Origin: CF-39 sp035651155
Lineage (GTDB): Bacteria; Chloroflexota; Limnocylindria; P2-11E
Reading direction: 5' to 3'
Length of the DNA stretch: 64,000 nucleotides
NCBI GenBank assembly: GCA_035651155.1
Contig: DASRGG010000035.1
Coordinates: 39,918 to 103,917 of the forward strand
Positions 16,208-25,144 of the stretch are shown piece after piece. The position numbers and the translations under genes are program-made. Numbering within the stretch: position 1 is the stretch's first letter; each line of letters starts with the position of its first letter. The notes below the pieces were generated by a model that saw nothing but the letters and a program-made list of their open reading frames with translations, was not told the DNA's origin and did no database searches.

Positions 16208-17334
16208 CTGCGCTCGACCGCGGCGCGGACCTCGGCGAGGAACGCGTCGAAGACCGGCTCGTTGTCGCGCGGCCCCGGCGCGCCTTCGGGATGGTACTGG
16301 TAGCTGCGGATCGGAAGCGTGCGGTGCGCGAGGCCCTCGACCGATCCGTCGTTCAGGTTGCGCGCGCTGACGACGAAGTCCGAGTCCGACGGGATCGAGT
16401 GCTCGTCGACCTGGAACTCGTGGTTCTGGCTCGTGACGACCACGCGTCCGGTCGCGACATCCTTCACCGGGTGGTTCGCACCGTGATGGCCGAAGGGCAG
16501 CCGCGACGTGGACGCGCCGATCGCGCGGCCGATGAGCTGATGGCCCAGGCAGATGCCGAGCATCGGCAGCGCCCGGCCGCTCCCGCGCTGGAGCGCCGCG
16601 TCGAGGAGGAGCTTCGCGTTGTGCGCGATCTGCGGGATGGCCGCGGGATCGCCGGGTCCGTTCGTGATGACGATGCCGTCGGGCGACCACGAGAGCACGT
16701 CGCGGGCGCTCGTGGTGGCGGGGAACACCTTGACCGTGGCGCCGCGGCGGACGAGGCAGCGGACCTGGCTCTCCTTCACGCCGGTGTCGAGGAGCGCGAC
16801 CTTCGGGCCGCTCCCGGTCTGCCGCGCGAGCCCGGTCGATTCGACGACGAGCGGCCGCGCCGCGAGCGGCGCGGAGGCCCGCGCCTTCGCGACGGCCTCC
16901 TGCGCGACGCCCGGGTCGTGCGCGAGGTGCGGCGGGACCTGGAGCAGCGCTCCGCGCAGCGTGCCCTTCGCGCGCAGCCGGCGCACGAGCGCGCGCGTGT
17001 CGACGCCGGAGATCCCGGGCACGCCGTACTGCCGCAGGTAGTCGTCGAGATCGAGCGTGCCCTCCCGGCACGTGGTGTCGAGCTCGCGCACGACCAGCGC
17101 CTCGACCCATGGCCGCCGCGATTCCGACGCCCGCTCGAACGTCCCGTAGTTGCCGATGAGCGGGTACGTGAGCACGACGATCTGGCCGTTGTACGAGGCG
17201 TCGGAGGCGATCTCCTGATAGCCGGTCATCGCGGTGTTGAAGACGACCTCGCCATGCGCGGACGCGGCGTCGCCGAAGGCCTCGCCCCACCACGCGCTGC
17301 CGTCCTCGAGACCGAGCACCGCCGCCCTGCTCAT
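16204..17334 (-). CDS. carA: Carbamoyl-phosphate synthase small subunit (glutaminase)
   Basis: The 376-residue protein starts MSRAAVLGLEDGSAWWG. It has the N-terminal CarA domain (FNTAMTGYQEIASDASY, GVDTRALVRRLR) and a class I glutamine amidotransferase domain with nucleophile Cys in LGICLGHQLIGRA and the C-terminal His in the YHPEGAPGP segment. It supplies ammonia to CarB. The ATG at 17334 sits next to a strong promoter overlapping a tandem ArgR-like operator, so carA can be transcribed apart from pyrRBC. Confidence 0.96.
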   Translation of the reverse strand: MSRAAVLGLEDGSAWWGEAFGDAASAHGEVVFNTAMTGYQEIASDASYNGQIVVLTYPLIGNYGTFERASESRRPWVEALVVRELDTTCREGTLDLDDYLRQYGVPGISGVDTRALVRRLRAKGTLRGALLQVPPHLAHDPGVAQEAVAKARASAPLAARPLVVESTGLARQTGSGPKVALLDTGVKESQVRCLVRRGATVKVFPATTSARDVLSWSPDGIVITNGPGDPAAIPQIAHNAKLLLDAALQRGSGRALPMLGICLGHQLIGRAIGASTSRLPFGHHGANHPVKDVATGRVVVTSQNHEFQVDEHSIPSDSDFVVSARNLNDGSVEGLAHRTLPIRSYQYHPEGAPGPRDNEPVFDAFLAEVRAAVERR

Positions 17335-17335
17335 C

Positions 17336-17374
17336 GCTGAATAACTATACGTTCCGGATGAATAAAGATGCAAT
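17336..17374 (-). promoter_or_regulatory. carA promoter with tandem ARG-box-like operator
   Basis: In very GC-rich DNA this patch is AT-rich. On the minus strand TTGCAT (373-368) and TATAGT (349-344) make a -35/-10 pair with an 18-base spacer. Two 18-base boxes ending in ATTCA (about 374-357 and 353-336) resemble the ArgR consensus TNTGAATWWWWATTCANW. They are 21 bp apart, the spacing known for ArgR box pairs. The first is the better match (TTGCATCTTTATTCA). Repression of carA by arginine is therefore likely. Confidence 0.65.
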
Positions 17375-17419
17375 TGCTGCTCCCAGCGCGTCGCCGCGCC
17401 CCCGCGCGCGTCTCGTCGC

Positions 17420-18625
17420 CTAGGCGCGGGCACCCACGGCTCCCTCGAAGCGCACCTCGCCGCCCACCACCGCCAGGACCACGCGTCCGCGGAGCTCGCG
17501 GCCGACGAGCGGCGTGTTCTTCCCCAGCGTCGCGAGATCGGCCGCGCGCACCGTCCACGCGGCGTCGGGGTCGATCGCGATCCAGTCGTCGTCCGACGGA
17601 GCGATGCCGAGGATCCGCGCGGGTCCGCTGGAGAGCGCGCGCAGGGCCGTGTCGCGATCGCACCAGCCGGCGTGGACGCCGCCGAGCACCAGCGAGAGCG
17701 CGGTCTCGAGCCCGCTGATGCCGTTCGCCGCCTGGTCGTACTCGACGTCCTTCTTCGTGCTCGCGTGCGGCGCGTGATCGGTCGCGATCGCGTCGACGGT
17801 GCCGTCGGCCAGCCCCTCCCAGAGCGCGCGGACGTCGGCGAGCGTGCGGAGCGGCGGATTCACCTTGGTGTTCGCGTCGAAGGGGACGGCGCGCTCGGCC
17901 TCGTCCTCACGCTCCCACGCGAGCGCGCGCGACCCCGCGACCCACGCGTCCGTCATGGAGAGGTGATGCGGCGTGACGTCGCAGGTCACGCGCGCGCCGT
18001 CGCGCTTCGCGCGGCGCACGAGCTCGATCGAGCCCGCGGTCGAGAGATGCGTGAGGTGCAGCCGCGCGCCGGTGAGCTTCGCGAGCGCGAGGTCGCGCGA
18101 GACCGCGGACTCCTCGGCCGCCGCGGGCACGCCGGGCAGTCCGAGGCGCGCCGAGACCGTGCCCTCGTGCATGACGCCCTTCGCCGAGAGCGACAGGTCC
18201 TGCGGGTGCTCGATGACGAGCAGGTCGCGCGCGTGGGCGTACTCGAGCGCGTGGCGGAAGAGCCGCGCGTCGTCGACCGGGGAGCCGTCGTCCGAGAACG
18301 CGACGGCGCCCGCGGCGGCGAGCTCGACCATGTCGGCGAGCTCCCTCCCCCTGCGGCCGCGCGTGATCGTCGCGATCGGCAGCACCCGCGCGCCACGCGC
18401 CGCGGCCGCGCGAGCGACGAGCTCGGCGACCAGTCCCGGCGAATCGATCGCCGGCTCGGTGTTCGGCATCGCGCAGATCGTCGTGAACCCGCCGGCGAGG
18501 GCGGCGCGCGCGCCGCTCGCGATGGTCTCGGCGTCCTCGAAGCCGGGCTCGCGCAGATGCGCGTGGAGGTCGACCAGCCCGTTCACGACGAGACAGCCAC
18601 GTCGCTCCCAGTCGCGCCGTTCCAT
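17420..18625 (-). CDS. pyrC: Dihydroorotase
   Basis: The 401-residue type I dihydroorotase has VNGLVDLHAHLREPGFEDAET metal and substrate residues at the N-terminus, split over HxH and the Arg/Glu that bind dihydroorotate. It also has GAVAFSDDGSPV, IEHPQDLSLS, LHLTHLST and AIATDHAPHA with the catalytic Asp. It cyclises carbamoyl aspartate to dihydroorotate. It overlaps pyrB by four bases (ATGA). It differs from the allantoinase at 4046-5392 by the LREPG and ATDHAPH motifs. Confidence 0.94.
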   Translation of the reverse strand: MERRDWERRGCLVVNGLVDLHAHLREPGFEDAETIASGARAALAGGFTTICAMPNTEPAIDSPGLVAELVARAAAARGARVLPIATITRGRRGRELADMVELAAAGAVAFSDDGSPVDDARLFRHALEYAHARDLLVIEHPQDLSLSAKGVMHEGTVSARLGLPGVPAAAEESAVSRDLALAKLTGARLHLTHLSTAGSIELVRRAKRDGARVTCDVTPHHLSMTDAWVAGSRALAWEREDEAERAVPFDANTKVNPPLRTLADVRALWEGLADGTVDAIATDHAPHASTKKDVEYDQAANGISGLETALSLVLGGVHAGWCDRDTALRALSSGPARILGIAPSDDDWIAIDPDAAWTVRAADLATLGKNTPLVGRELRGRVVLAVVGGEVRFEGAVGARA

Positions 18626-19599
18626 CACCGCTCCTCCCCGAGCGGCGTGCCGATGAGCAGATAGAGGAGCGCCATCCGCACCGCCACGCCGTTCGTGACC
18701 TGCCGCTCGACGAGCGACCTGGCGCCATGGGCGACGGCCGCGTCGATCTCGATCCCTTCGTTCATCGGGCCGGGATGGAGCACCGGCGCCTCGGGCCGCA
18801 TGCGCGAGACGCGCGCCTCCGTGAGCCCCCAGACCCGGGTGTACTCGCGGAGCGAGGGCAAGAGACCGCCCTCCTGCCGCTCCTTCTGCAGGCGTAGCGC
18901 GATGACCGCGTCCGCGCCGTCGAGCGCCCGATCCACGTCGGGCTCGTACGTCACCGCGGGCGGCAGCGCGCCGCACCGCCACGCCGCCGGCATGAGCGTC
19001 GGCGGGCCCGAAAGGGTCACCTGCGCGCCGAGCGGGACGAACGTGTTGATGTCCGACCGCGCGACGCGGCTGTGCAGCACGTCGCCGACGATGACGATCC
19101 GCTTGCCCGCGAGATCGCCCAGGGCGGAACGCAGCGTGTACGCGTCGAGGAGGCCCTGGGTGGGGTGCGCGTGCCATCCGTCGCCGGCGTTGATGACGGG
19201 CGCGTCGGTGCGCTCGGCCACGAAGTAGGGCGCGCCCGACGACGCGTGACGCATCACGACGATGTCGCCGCCGAGCGCCTGCAGCGTTCGGACCGTGTCG
19301 TAGAGCGTCTCGCCCTTCTCCACGGAAGAGCCGCTCGCCGTGATGTTCGTGACGTCGGCCGAGAGCGCCTTCGCCGCGAGCTCGAAGGACACGCGCGTGC
19401 GGGTCGAGGCCTCGGCGAAGAAGAGGATGACCGTCTTGCCCCGCAGCGGCGGCGCCTTGCGGATCGGCCGCTGAAGGATCTCCACCATCGCGCCGCTCGT
19501 CTCGAGGACCGCCTCGATCTCGCCGCGCGACCAGTCGTCGGTGTCCAGCACGTGGCGGCGGGTCCAGCGCGCCGCCGCCTTCTCCTGCAGCGTCGTCAT
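18625..19599 (-). CDS. pyrB: Aspartate carbamoyltransferase catalytic subunit
   Basis: The 324-residue protein has the carbamoyl-phosphate site FFAEASTRTRVSFELAAK, the KGETLYDTVRTL loop, MRHASSGAP, and VLHPGPMNEGIEID. It condenses carbamoyl phosphate with aspartate in the first committed pyrimidine step. No pyrI regulatory subunit gene is present in the window. It overlaps pyrR and pyrC by four bases each, giving the pyrR-pyrB-pyrC order common in Gram-positives and relatives. Confidence 0.96.
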   Translation of the reverse strand: MTTLQEKAAARWTRRHVLDTDDWSRGEIEAVLETSGAMVEILQRPIRKAPPLRGKTVILFFAEASTRTRVSFELAAKALSADVTNITASGSSVEKGETLYDTVRTLQALGGDIVVMRHASSGAPYFVAERTDAPVINAGDGWHAHPTQGLLDAYTLRSALGDLAGKRIVIVGDVLHSRVARSDINTFVPLGAQVTLSGPPTLMPAAWRCGALPPAVTYEPDVDRALDGADAVIALRLQKERQEGGLLPSLREYTRVWGLTEARVSRMRPEAPVLHPGPMNEGIEIDAAVAHGARSLVERQVTNGVAVRMALLYLLIGTPLGEER

Positions 19600-20153
19600 G
19601 ATGCCGTCACCGCCTCTCGCACGACGAGCTCGACCTCATCGCGGCCGTCCACCTCGGTGAGGTGCACGCGGATGTCGTCGGCCGCCTTCGTCGGGACGTT
19701 CTTTCCCACGAAGTCGGCGCGGATCGGCAGCTCGCGGTGTCCGCGATCGACGAGGACCGCGAGCCGGATCGCGCGCGGCCGCCCGTAGTCGACGAGGGCG
19801 TCGAGCGCCGCGCGGATGGTGCGGCCGGTGAAGAGCACGTCGTCGACGAGCACGACCACCTTGTCGTCGACGGAGAAGTCGATCGCCGACTCGTGCACGA
19901 CCGGCGCGTACCCGATGCGGGTCAGGTCGTCGCGATACAGCGTGATGTCGAGCGAGCCGAGCGGGAGGAGCACGCCCTCGTGGGAGCGAATGGCCTCGCG
20001 CAGCCGCGCCGCGAGGACGTCGCCGCGCGAGCGGATGCCGACGATGGCGATGGCGGTGAGGTCGTGATCGCGCTCGACGATCTCGTGAGCGATGCGCGAG
20101 ACCGCGCGACGGATGTCGTCGGCGCTGAGCAGGACGGCGCGCGGCTGGGCCAT
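19596..20153 (-). CDS. pyrR: PyrR bifunctional RNA-binding regulator / uracil phosphoribosyltransferase
   Basis: The 185-residue phosphoribosyltransferase-fold protein has IAIVGIRSRGDVLA, LDITLYRDDLT, and the PRPP loop VVLVDDVLFTGRTIRAALD, all PyrR hallmarks. PyrR binds a hairpin in pyr mRNA when UMP is high. A matching RNA element sits directly before this gene. It heads the pyrRBC unit. Confidence 0.95.
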   Translation of the reverse strand: MAQPRAVLLSADDIRRAVSRIAHEIVERDHDLTAIAIVGIRSRGDVLAARLREAIRSHEGVLLPLGSLDITLYRDDLTRIGYAPVVHESAIDFSVDDKVVVLVDDVLFTGRTIRAALDALVDYGRPRAIRLAVLVDRGHRELPIRADFVGKNVPTKAADDIRVHLTEVDGRDEVELVVREAVTAS

Positions 20154-20159
20154 ACCCCA

Positions 20160-20187
20160 CTCCCTTTCCGGCCTCTCGGGACCGGTC
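20160..20187 (-). promoter_or_regulatory. PyrR-binding RNA element in the pyrR leader
   Basis: On the minus strand the 5' leader reads CCGGTCCCGAGAGGCCGGAA about ten bases before the pyrR ATG. A CCGG/CCGG stem exposes the conserved GAGAGGC loop recognised by PyrR. The Shine-Dalgarno (GGGAGTGG) lies immediately downstream. With no room for a terminator/antiterminator pair, binding would more likely block ribosome access than attenuate transcription. Confidence 0.7.
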
Positions 20188-20213
20188 GTTAAAGGTCGTG
20201 CTCTCGAACGAGT

Positions 20214-21068
20214 CTAGCGGATGGTGATGAAGGCCACCGGCGTCAGCGCGCCCTTGTGGATGACCTGGATGGGATATTGGCCCGCGGCGAGGGCCGTGGT
20301 CGGCACGCTCACCGCGACGCGCCCGTTCGCGTCCATCTGGGCGGGCACGCTCACCGTGCCGAGGACGACGGTCGCGTCGCCGCTCGCGGGACGCCCATCG
20401 GGCGCGACGAAGGTGAACGTCGCGGCGAGCGCCGCGGGCTTCACCACGAGGGTCGGCCCGGTGTAGACCGCGGTCGTGCCGTCGGCGAGCTTGGCGTTCG
20501 GACCGGCCGGCAACGTCGCGGGCGGCGCGACGGGCGCGCGCGTCGGCGCGACGACGGGGGCGACCGTCGCCGCGGGGGCCTGGCTCGGCGCGGCGCTCGC
20601 GCTCGGTGACGCGATGGGAGCGGCCTGGACCGGCGCGCTCGGCGCCGCCTGCGGCACGAAGCTCGCGAGGCCGTCGAGACTCGTGGGCACGGACCCGAAG
20701 AGACCGTTCTGCGCGCCGACGATGCCGGCGCCGCCCACCATCGCCACGACGACGACGGCGACGATCAGGAGGACCGGGCTCGGCCCCTTCGTCGCCGCGG
20801 CACCGGCTTTGGCCTTCGCCTTCGGCGCCTCCGCGGGCTCCATGGGGATGCGGTGCGCGCCCTGCCATTTCGCCGCGAGCTCGCGGCCCATCGGCGCGAG
20901 CACCGTACGGATCCACTCCTTCGAATCCGCGTCGAAGAAGTAGGACTGGAGCGCGTGCACGTCCGGCGGCCTGGGCGGAGGCGAGATCTCAGGTCCCTTC
21001 TCATGGATCCAGGACGCGCTCACCGGGTCCCAGGTGTAGGTCGCGTGCTCGATGACGGGATCGGCCAC
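20214..21068 (-). CDS. Single-pass membrane protein with cytoplasmic N-domain and Ala/Pro linker
   Basis: I do not recognise the family. The 284-residue protein has a Trp/Tyr-rich N-terminal segment (TYTWDPVSASWIHEKG, YFFDADSKEWIRT). One membrane helix (PVLLIVAVVVVAMVGGAGIVG) follows near residue 105, then an ~60-residue Ala/Pro/Ser linker. The C-terminal ~95 residues are predicted beta-rich and immunoglobulin-like (TFTFVAPDGRPASGDATVVLG). The outer domain could be a carbohydrate- or surface-binding module. It lies upstream of pyrR on the same strand; its stop codon is 60 bases before the pyrR ATG. Confidence 0.6.
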   Translation of the reverse strand: MADPVIEHATYTWDPVSASWIHEKGPEISPPPRPPDVHALQSYFFDADSKEWIRTVLAPMGRELAAKWQGAHRIPMEPAEAPKAKAKAGAAATKGPSPVLLIVAVVVVAMVGGAGIVGAQNGLFGSVPTSLDGLASFVPQAAPSAPVQAAPIASPSASAAPSQAPAATVAPVVAPTRAPVAPPATLPAGPNAKLADGTTAVYTGPTLVVKPAALAATFTFVAPDGRPASGDATVVLGTVSVPAQMDANGRVAVSVPTTALAAGQYPIQVIHKGALTPVAFITIR

Positions 21069-21148
21069 CGAGCGGATTATCGAGCGGCGGCCTGATACCG
21101 GTTGGTCCGGGTCCGTGAGCCATAGGTCCTGCGGTACCTTCGGTACCG

Positions 21149-21874
21149 ATGCGCACCGCGGTCGTGGCTCTCGTCGTTCTCGTGTTCGGCGCGGTGACGG
21201 TCGCGCTCTCCTCGGGGCGTCAGGGCGCCGCGACGCCGGCGGTCGTGGCCGCCGCCCCGCTCGCGACCGCGGATCCCGCCGCGACGGCGCGCACCGATCC
21301 GGACCTGGATCGCGGACGGCTCGCGCGCGAGGACCGCGCCGACCGGCGTGCCGTGCGCCTTCGCGGACTTCGGCTACCGATCGACGACGCGACGCTGCCG
21401 ACCGACGACCGGCTCCTCCCGAACGCGGAGCGCGCCTACCGCGGCGGCTGGCACGAGGGCATCGACTTCCCCGCCCCCGCTGGGACGCCCGTGCGCGCGG
21501 CCGCCGGCGGCACGATCGTGCGCGTCGATCGCGACTTCAGCGATTGGGGCCGCGAGAGCGAGCAGCTCGCCCTCGATGTCGCGGTCGGCCTCGGGTACAC
21601 CCCCGCGGCCACGCTCGACCGCATCCGCGGCCGCCAGGTGTGGATCGACCACGGGCACGGCGTCGTGACGCGATACGCGCATCTCTCGTCGGTCGCGGAC
21701 CTCTCCGTCGGCGACGCCGTCGCGGCGGGCGACGTGATCGGCGCGGTCGGATCGAGCGGATATCCGGAGGGCGGGCCGCATCTCCATCTCGAGGTGCGGG
21801 TGGGCACGAGCTATCTCGGTGACGGGCTCAGCGGGGACGCGCTGCACGCGGCGATCGCGGCCGCGTTCGACTAG
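21149..21874 (+). CDS. M23/LytM-family metallopeptidase, secreted or membrane anchored
   Basis: The 241-residue protein has an N-terminal signal-anchor (VVALVVLVFGAVTVALSS). Its C-terminal LytM domain has Zn ligand His and Asp in the WHEGIDFPAPAGTPVRA segment and the HxH in GGPHLHLEVR. Family members cut peptidoglycan cross-links or act as amidase activators. An insertion of about 30 residues (QLALDVAVGLGYTPAATLDR) sits between the first ligand motif and the IDHGHGVVTRYAHLS strand. A role in cell-wall turnover is likely. Confidence 0.85.
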   Translation: MRTAVVALVVLVFGAVTVALSSGRQGAATPAVVAAAPLATADPAATARTDPDLDRGRLAREDRADRRAVRLRGLRLPIDDATLPTDDRLLPNAERAYRGGWHEGIDFPAPAGTPVRAAAGGTIVRVDRDFSDWGRESEQLALDVAVGLGYTPAATLDRIRGRQVWIDHGHGVVTRYAHLSSVADLSVGDAVAAGDVIGAVGSSGYPEGGPHLHLEVRVGTSYLGDGLSGDALHAAIAAAFD

Positions 21875-21945
21875 GTCCGGCTTGCGCGCGCCGCGCTCCA
21901 CGATCGCGCCTTCGGCGGCGCGCACGTGGCCTGCCGGGCGGGTGA

Positions 21946-22398
21946 CTACCGGAGGCCGGTGCGGCGCGCGCGAAGCGCGGCCTCGAGGACCAGCTCGACC
22001 GCCTCGGAGGCGACCGGGCGTGGCAGCCGCGCGAAGACCCCGATCTCGGCGACCTTCTCTTTGACGGGGAGGTCGTACCACCAGGTCAGGTGCTGGAGCT
22101 CGCACATGTACACGTACGCGGTGGTCGGCTTCGGGAGCTCGTAGCGGATGGCGCCGAGGAGATCGAGCCGGCCCGCGACGATGCGAGCGGAATCCCACAG
22201 CTCGCGGCGCGCGACCTCGAGGATCGTTTCACCAGAGCGGCGCGCGCTCGTGGGAAAGTGCCAGCCACCCGCGTCGGGCGACCGCACCCATACGGTGAGG
22301 TCTCCGTAGAAGGGGATGACCATCGCGATCTGGGCAGAGGCCGGCGGGAACTCTTTGAAGCTCGAATCTCGTCGTGAGACGAACGTCAGGTCCGCCAT
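21946..22398 (-). CDS. Nudix-fold protein with degenerate Nudix box
   Basis: The 150-residue protein has the strand-helix pattern of a Nudix domain. Where the Nudix box GX5EX7REUXEEXGU is expected it reads SGETILEVARRELWDSARI. The REL is kept, but the EE pair that binds Mg is replaced by DS, so catalysis may be weak or lost. An AYVYMCELQHLTWWY strand follows. Substrate unknown. It stands alone on the minus strand between the M23 peptidase and the GalT-like gene. Confidence 0.6.
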   Translation of the reverse strand: MADLTFVSRRDSSFKEFPPASAQIAMVIPFYGDLTVWVRSPDAGGWHFPTSARRSGETILEVARRELWDSARIVAGRLDLLGAIRYELPKPTTAYVYMCELQHLTWWYDLPVKEKVAEIGVFARLPRPVASEAVELVLEAALRARRTGLR

Positions 22399-22520
22399 CG
22401 TCGTCGCTCAGTAAGCAGGACGCGCAGCGACTCGTCAATAGGCCGCGCGGTGGCACGCTGGTCGAAGCGAGCAGGCGGACGGCTGAATATACAGGCCGAT
22501 CGCACGCGCGCGGTCGCGCG

Positions 22521-23594
22521 TCAGTCGCGGAGCTGCTCGGCGAGCCGGAAAGGATCGGCCGCGATCACCGACGCGGCGTAGAGCTCCATCGCGCCGATGT
22601 CCGAGGTGCGGTTCGCCGGGTCGCCGCGGTCGACGATGCGCGCGACCGGCGGGAAGCGCCGCCAATCCTCGCCGTCCGGCGACAGCGGCGGCAGGTAGAG
22701 CGCCATGTTGAACGAGACGACGCCGGCGGCGCGATAGGCGCGGAGCGCGCGGGCGATCGCCGCCGCGAGCGTCCGCTCGTCGGCGCCCGGCCGCCCGAGG
22801 ATCACGACCTCACGCTCCTTGATCGGGGCGAGCGAGGCGAGCACCCGCGCCCCAGCGACCTCGACGCCGAGCCCGAGGGCCTGGTGCACGAGCCACAGGT
22901 CGTCGAAGTAGTCTCGGCCGTCGCCCGCCGCGTACGCGAGCGCCTGACGGCGGAGCAGCTCGATCTTCGGGTAGTGCGTGCCGCGCGTCGCCGTCATCTG
23001 CATGTGGCCGTGGACGATGGAGCCGCCCGCGCGCCACAGGCAGTTCCACAACACGAAGAGGTAGCGCGCCGCCGGATCGGCCGCGAGCGCGGCCTCGCCC
23101 CAGCGACGGATGGTCGTGAGGTGGTCGCGGACGACGTCCGGGTCGACGGGGGCGAGCGGGTCGTGCTCGTCGAACACGAGCACGCCGTGGTAGCCGTCGT
23201 ACTTCGCGACGTTGCTGGCCGTCACGCCGTGCGCCCCGCGGATGCGACCGAACGTGTCGGCCGGCGTCCCGGTGTCGGGGTGGTCGAACGGGTCGTCGCG
23301 CGAGCTCTCGATCGCGGCGGCGGCGTCGTCCCTGCCCTTCACCTCCATCGGACGCATCGCGCGGAGTTCGTTGAAGAGCGCGCCTTCGAAGGTGACCCTG
23401 TTCGTCACCCGCACGATGCGCTGCTCGCGGACCGCGTCGACGGAGCCGAAGAGCTTGGCGATCCAGGCGTGCATCTCGGGCGGCGCGTCGAGCCGGCCGG
23501 TCGTGGTCGAGACGGTGAAGAGCCGCGCGGCCGCGGCGCGCGCGGCGCCCGGCAGGCTCGCGATCGCGTCCTCGAGATCGACGATCGTCGTCAT
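22521..23594 (-). CDS. GalT-like HIT-superfamily nucleotidyltransferase
   Basis: The 357-residue protein resembles galactose-1-phosphate uridylyltransferase. It has an N-terminal half with DHPDTGTPADTF and VLVFDEHDPLAPV, and then WRAGGSIVHGHMQM, where HGH provides the nucleophilic histidine motif of the HIT superfamily. Its start overlaps the glgA stop by four bases. That coupling suggests a role in nucleotide-sugar or alpha-glucan metabolism, for example handling a hexose-1-phosphate. The exact sugar cannot be read. Confidence 0.7.
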   Translation of the reverse strand: MTTIVDLEDAIASLPGAARAAAARLFTVSTTTGRLDAPPEMHAWIAKLFGSVDAVREQRIVRVTNRVTFEGALFNELRAMRPMEVKGRDDAAAAIESSRDDPFDHPDTGTPADTFGRIRGAHGVTASNVAKYDGYHGVLVFDEHDPLAPVDPDVVRDHLTTIRRWGEAALAADPAARYLFVLWNCLWRAGGSIVHGHMQMTATRGTHYPKIELLRRQALAYAAGDGRDYFDDLWLVHQALGLGVEVAGARVLASLAPIKEREVVILGRPGADERTLAAAIARALRAYRAAGVVSFNMALYLPPLSPDGEDWRRFPPVARIVDRGDPANRTSDIGAMELYAASVIAADPFRLAEQLRD

Positions 23595-25009
23595 GCGGCG
23601 TGGCGGAGGCGCCGTGCGCGGGCGTACAGGTCGACGTACCGCCTGGCCGAGGCGCTCCAGGAGTGGTCCTCGCGCATGACGCGCTCGACGAGATCGTGCC
23701 ACGGCGCGCCGTCGGCGCGGAACCTGTTCATCGCGCGGTCGAGGGTGTCGCGGAAGGCCTGGGCGTCGTAGCGCTTGAACGAGAACCCGTTCCCCGCGCG
23801 CGGATCGGCGTCGACGTCGCGGACGGTCTCGGCGAGCCCGCCGACCGCGTGGACCACCGGGATCGTGCCGTAGCGGAACGAGATGAGCTGGCCGAGGCCG
23901 CACGGCTCGAAGCGCGAGGGCATGAGGAAGAAGTCGCTGCCGGCGTAGATGCGCTGGGCGAGCGCGGCGTCGAACCCGAGACGCAGCCAGAGCCTCCCGG
24001 CGTAGCGCCCCGCGAGCGCCTTCCACCTCGCCTCGTACGCGGGATCGCCGGACCCGAGCACGACGAGCTGCGCGCCCGCGTCGAGGAGGTGCGGCGCCGC
24101 GTCCGTGAGGAGATCCACTCCCTTCTGCTCCACGAGACGGCCGACCACGCCGAAGAGCGGCGCGCGGCTCGCGACGTCGAGCGCGCCCTCGGCCCGCAGC
24201 GCTTCCTTGTCCTTCGCCTTCCCCGACGGATCGTCGGCCGAGTAGCGCGCCGCGATATTCGGATCGGTCCCGGGATCGAACGCCTTCGTGTCGATGCCGT
24301 TCACGATGCCGAGCAGACGCCGGCGGCGTTCGCGCAACAGCCCGTCGAGACGCTCGCCGAACGCGGTCGTCAGGATCTCCTTCGCGTACTGCTGGCTCAC
24401 GGTGCTCACGATGTCCGCGTACGCGATCCCGCGAGCCATCGGATTGCACTCGCCCGCATCCTCGATACGCAGGCGCGCGCGCGGGAGGCCGACGAGCGCC
24501 AGCACCTGGGCCGACGTGCGTCCCTGATAGGCGAGGTTGTGGATCGTGAACACCGTCGCGGTCGTCGCGAGGCGGCGCGCGCGGTGCACGAGCGGCACGA
24601 GCAGCGCGGCATGCCAGTCGTGCGCGTGGACCACGTCGGGCTTCGCCTCGCGCACGTCCTCGAACACCGCGCGGCAGAAGAGCGCGTAGCGCTTGCTGTC
24701 GTCGCCTTCGCCGTACACCGTGTCGCGCGCGAGGCGGCGCGCGCCGTCGACGAACACGATCCTGACACGGTCGCGCTCTATCGCCGGGTACGCGACACGC
24801 GCGTTCGCGTTCCCGTACGGGACGGAGCGCGTGGGACCCTTCGCCGGGATCCCGAAGCGCGCCCGGTCGATCGTGCCGTGCAGCGGGAGGTAGAGGGTCA
24901 CCTCGTGGCCGAGGTCGGCGAGGGCCCGCGGAAGCGATCCGGCAACATCCGCGAGGCCACCCACCTTCGCGTAGGGGGCGGCCTCGGCCGCCGCAAAGAC
25001 GATCCGCAC
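23591..25009 (-). CDS. glgA: Glycogen synthase (ADP-glucose type, GT5)
   Basis: The 472-residue GT-B enzyme starts MRIVFAAAEAAPYAKVGGLADV, containing the KVGGL ADP-glucose motif. It also has HAHDWHAAL, TIHNLAYQG, GIVNGIDTKAFDP, GVVGRLVEQKGVDLL and the C-terminal SRFEPCGLGQLISFRYGT with the catalytic Glu. It extends alpha-1,4-glucan chains from ADP-glucose. The four-base overlap makes it co-translated with the GalT-like gene. Glycogen storage fits the stress-survival genes elsewhere in the window. Confidence 0.93.
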   Translation of the reverse strand: MRIVFAAAEAAPYAKVGGLADVAGSLPRALADLGHEVTLYLPLHGTIDRARFGIPAKGPTRSVPYGNANARVAYPAIERDRVRIVFVDGARRLARDTVYGEGDDSKRYALFCRAVFEDVREAKPDVVHAHDWHAALLVPLVHRARRLATTATVFTIHNLAYQGRTSAQVLALVGLPRARLRIEDAGECNPMARGIAYADIVSTVSQQYAKEILTTAFGERLDGLLRERRRRLLGIVNGIDTKAFDPGTDPNIAARYSADDPSGKAKDKEALRAEGALDVASRAPLFGVVGRLVEQKGVDLLTDAAPHLLDAGAQLVVLGSGDPAYEARWKALAGRYAGRLWLRLGFDAALAQRIYAGSDFFLMPSRFEPCGLGQLISFRYGTIPVVHAVGGLAETVRDVDADPRAGNGFSFKRYDAQAFRDTLDRAMNRFRADGAPWHDLVERVMREDHSWSASARRYVDLYARARRLRHAA

Positions 25010-25144
25010 TTGAGACCCGGATGTTAACGGCCTGTAAGGAGCTGGCGGTCGCGCCCCGTCACCATATCCCCGCGCGAAACGAGGGCGTTACATGGGTGGA
25101 TACCACGGGTGAGGAAGAAGCTCCATCCAAGGAGGCGACCAGAT

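Noticed and set aside
15380..17293. One 637-codon frame spanning carA antisense region and phzF
   Set aside because: The N-terminal half is a shadow of carA; the phzF gene starts at 16207 with its own ATG overlapping the carA stop.
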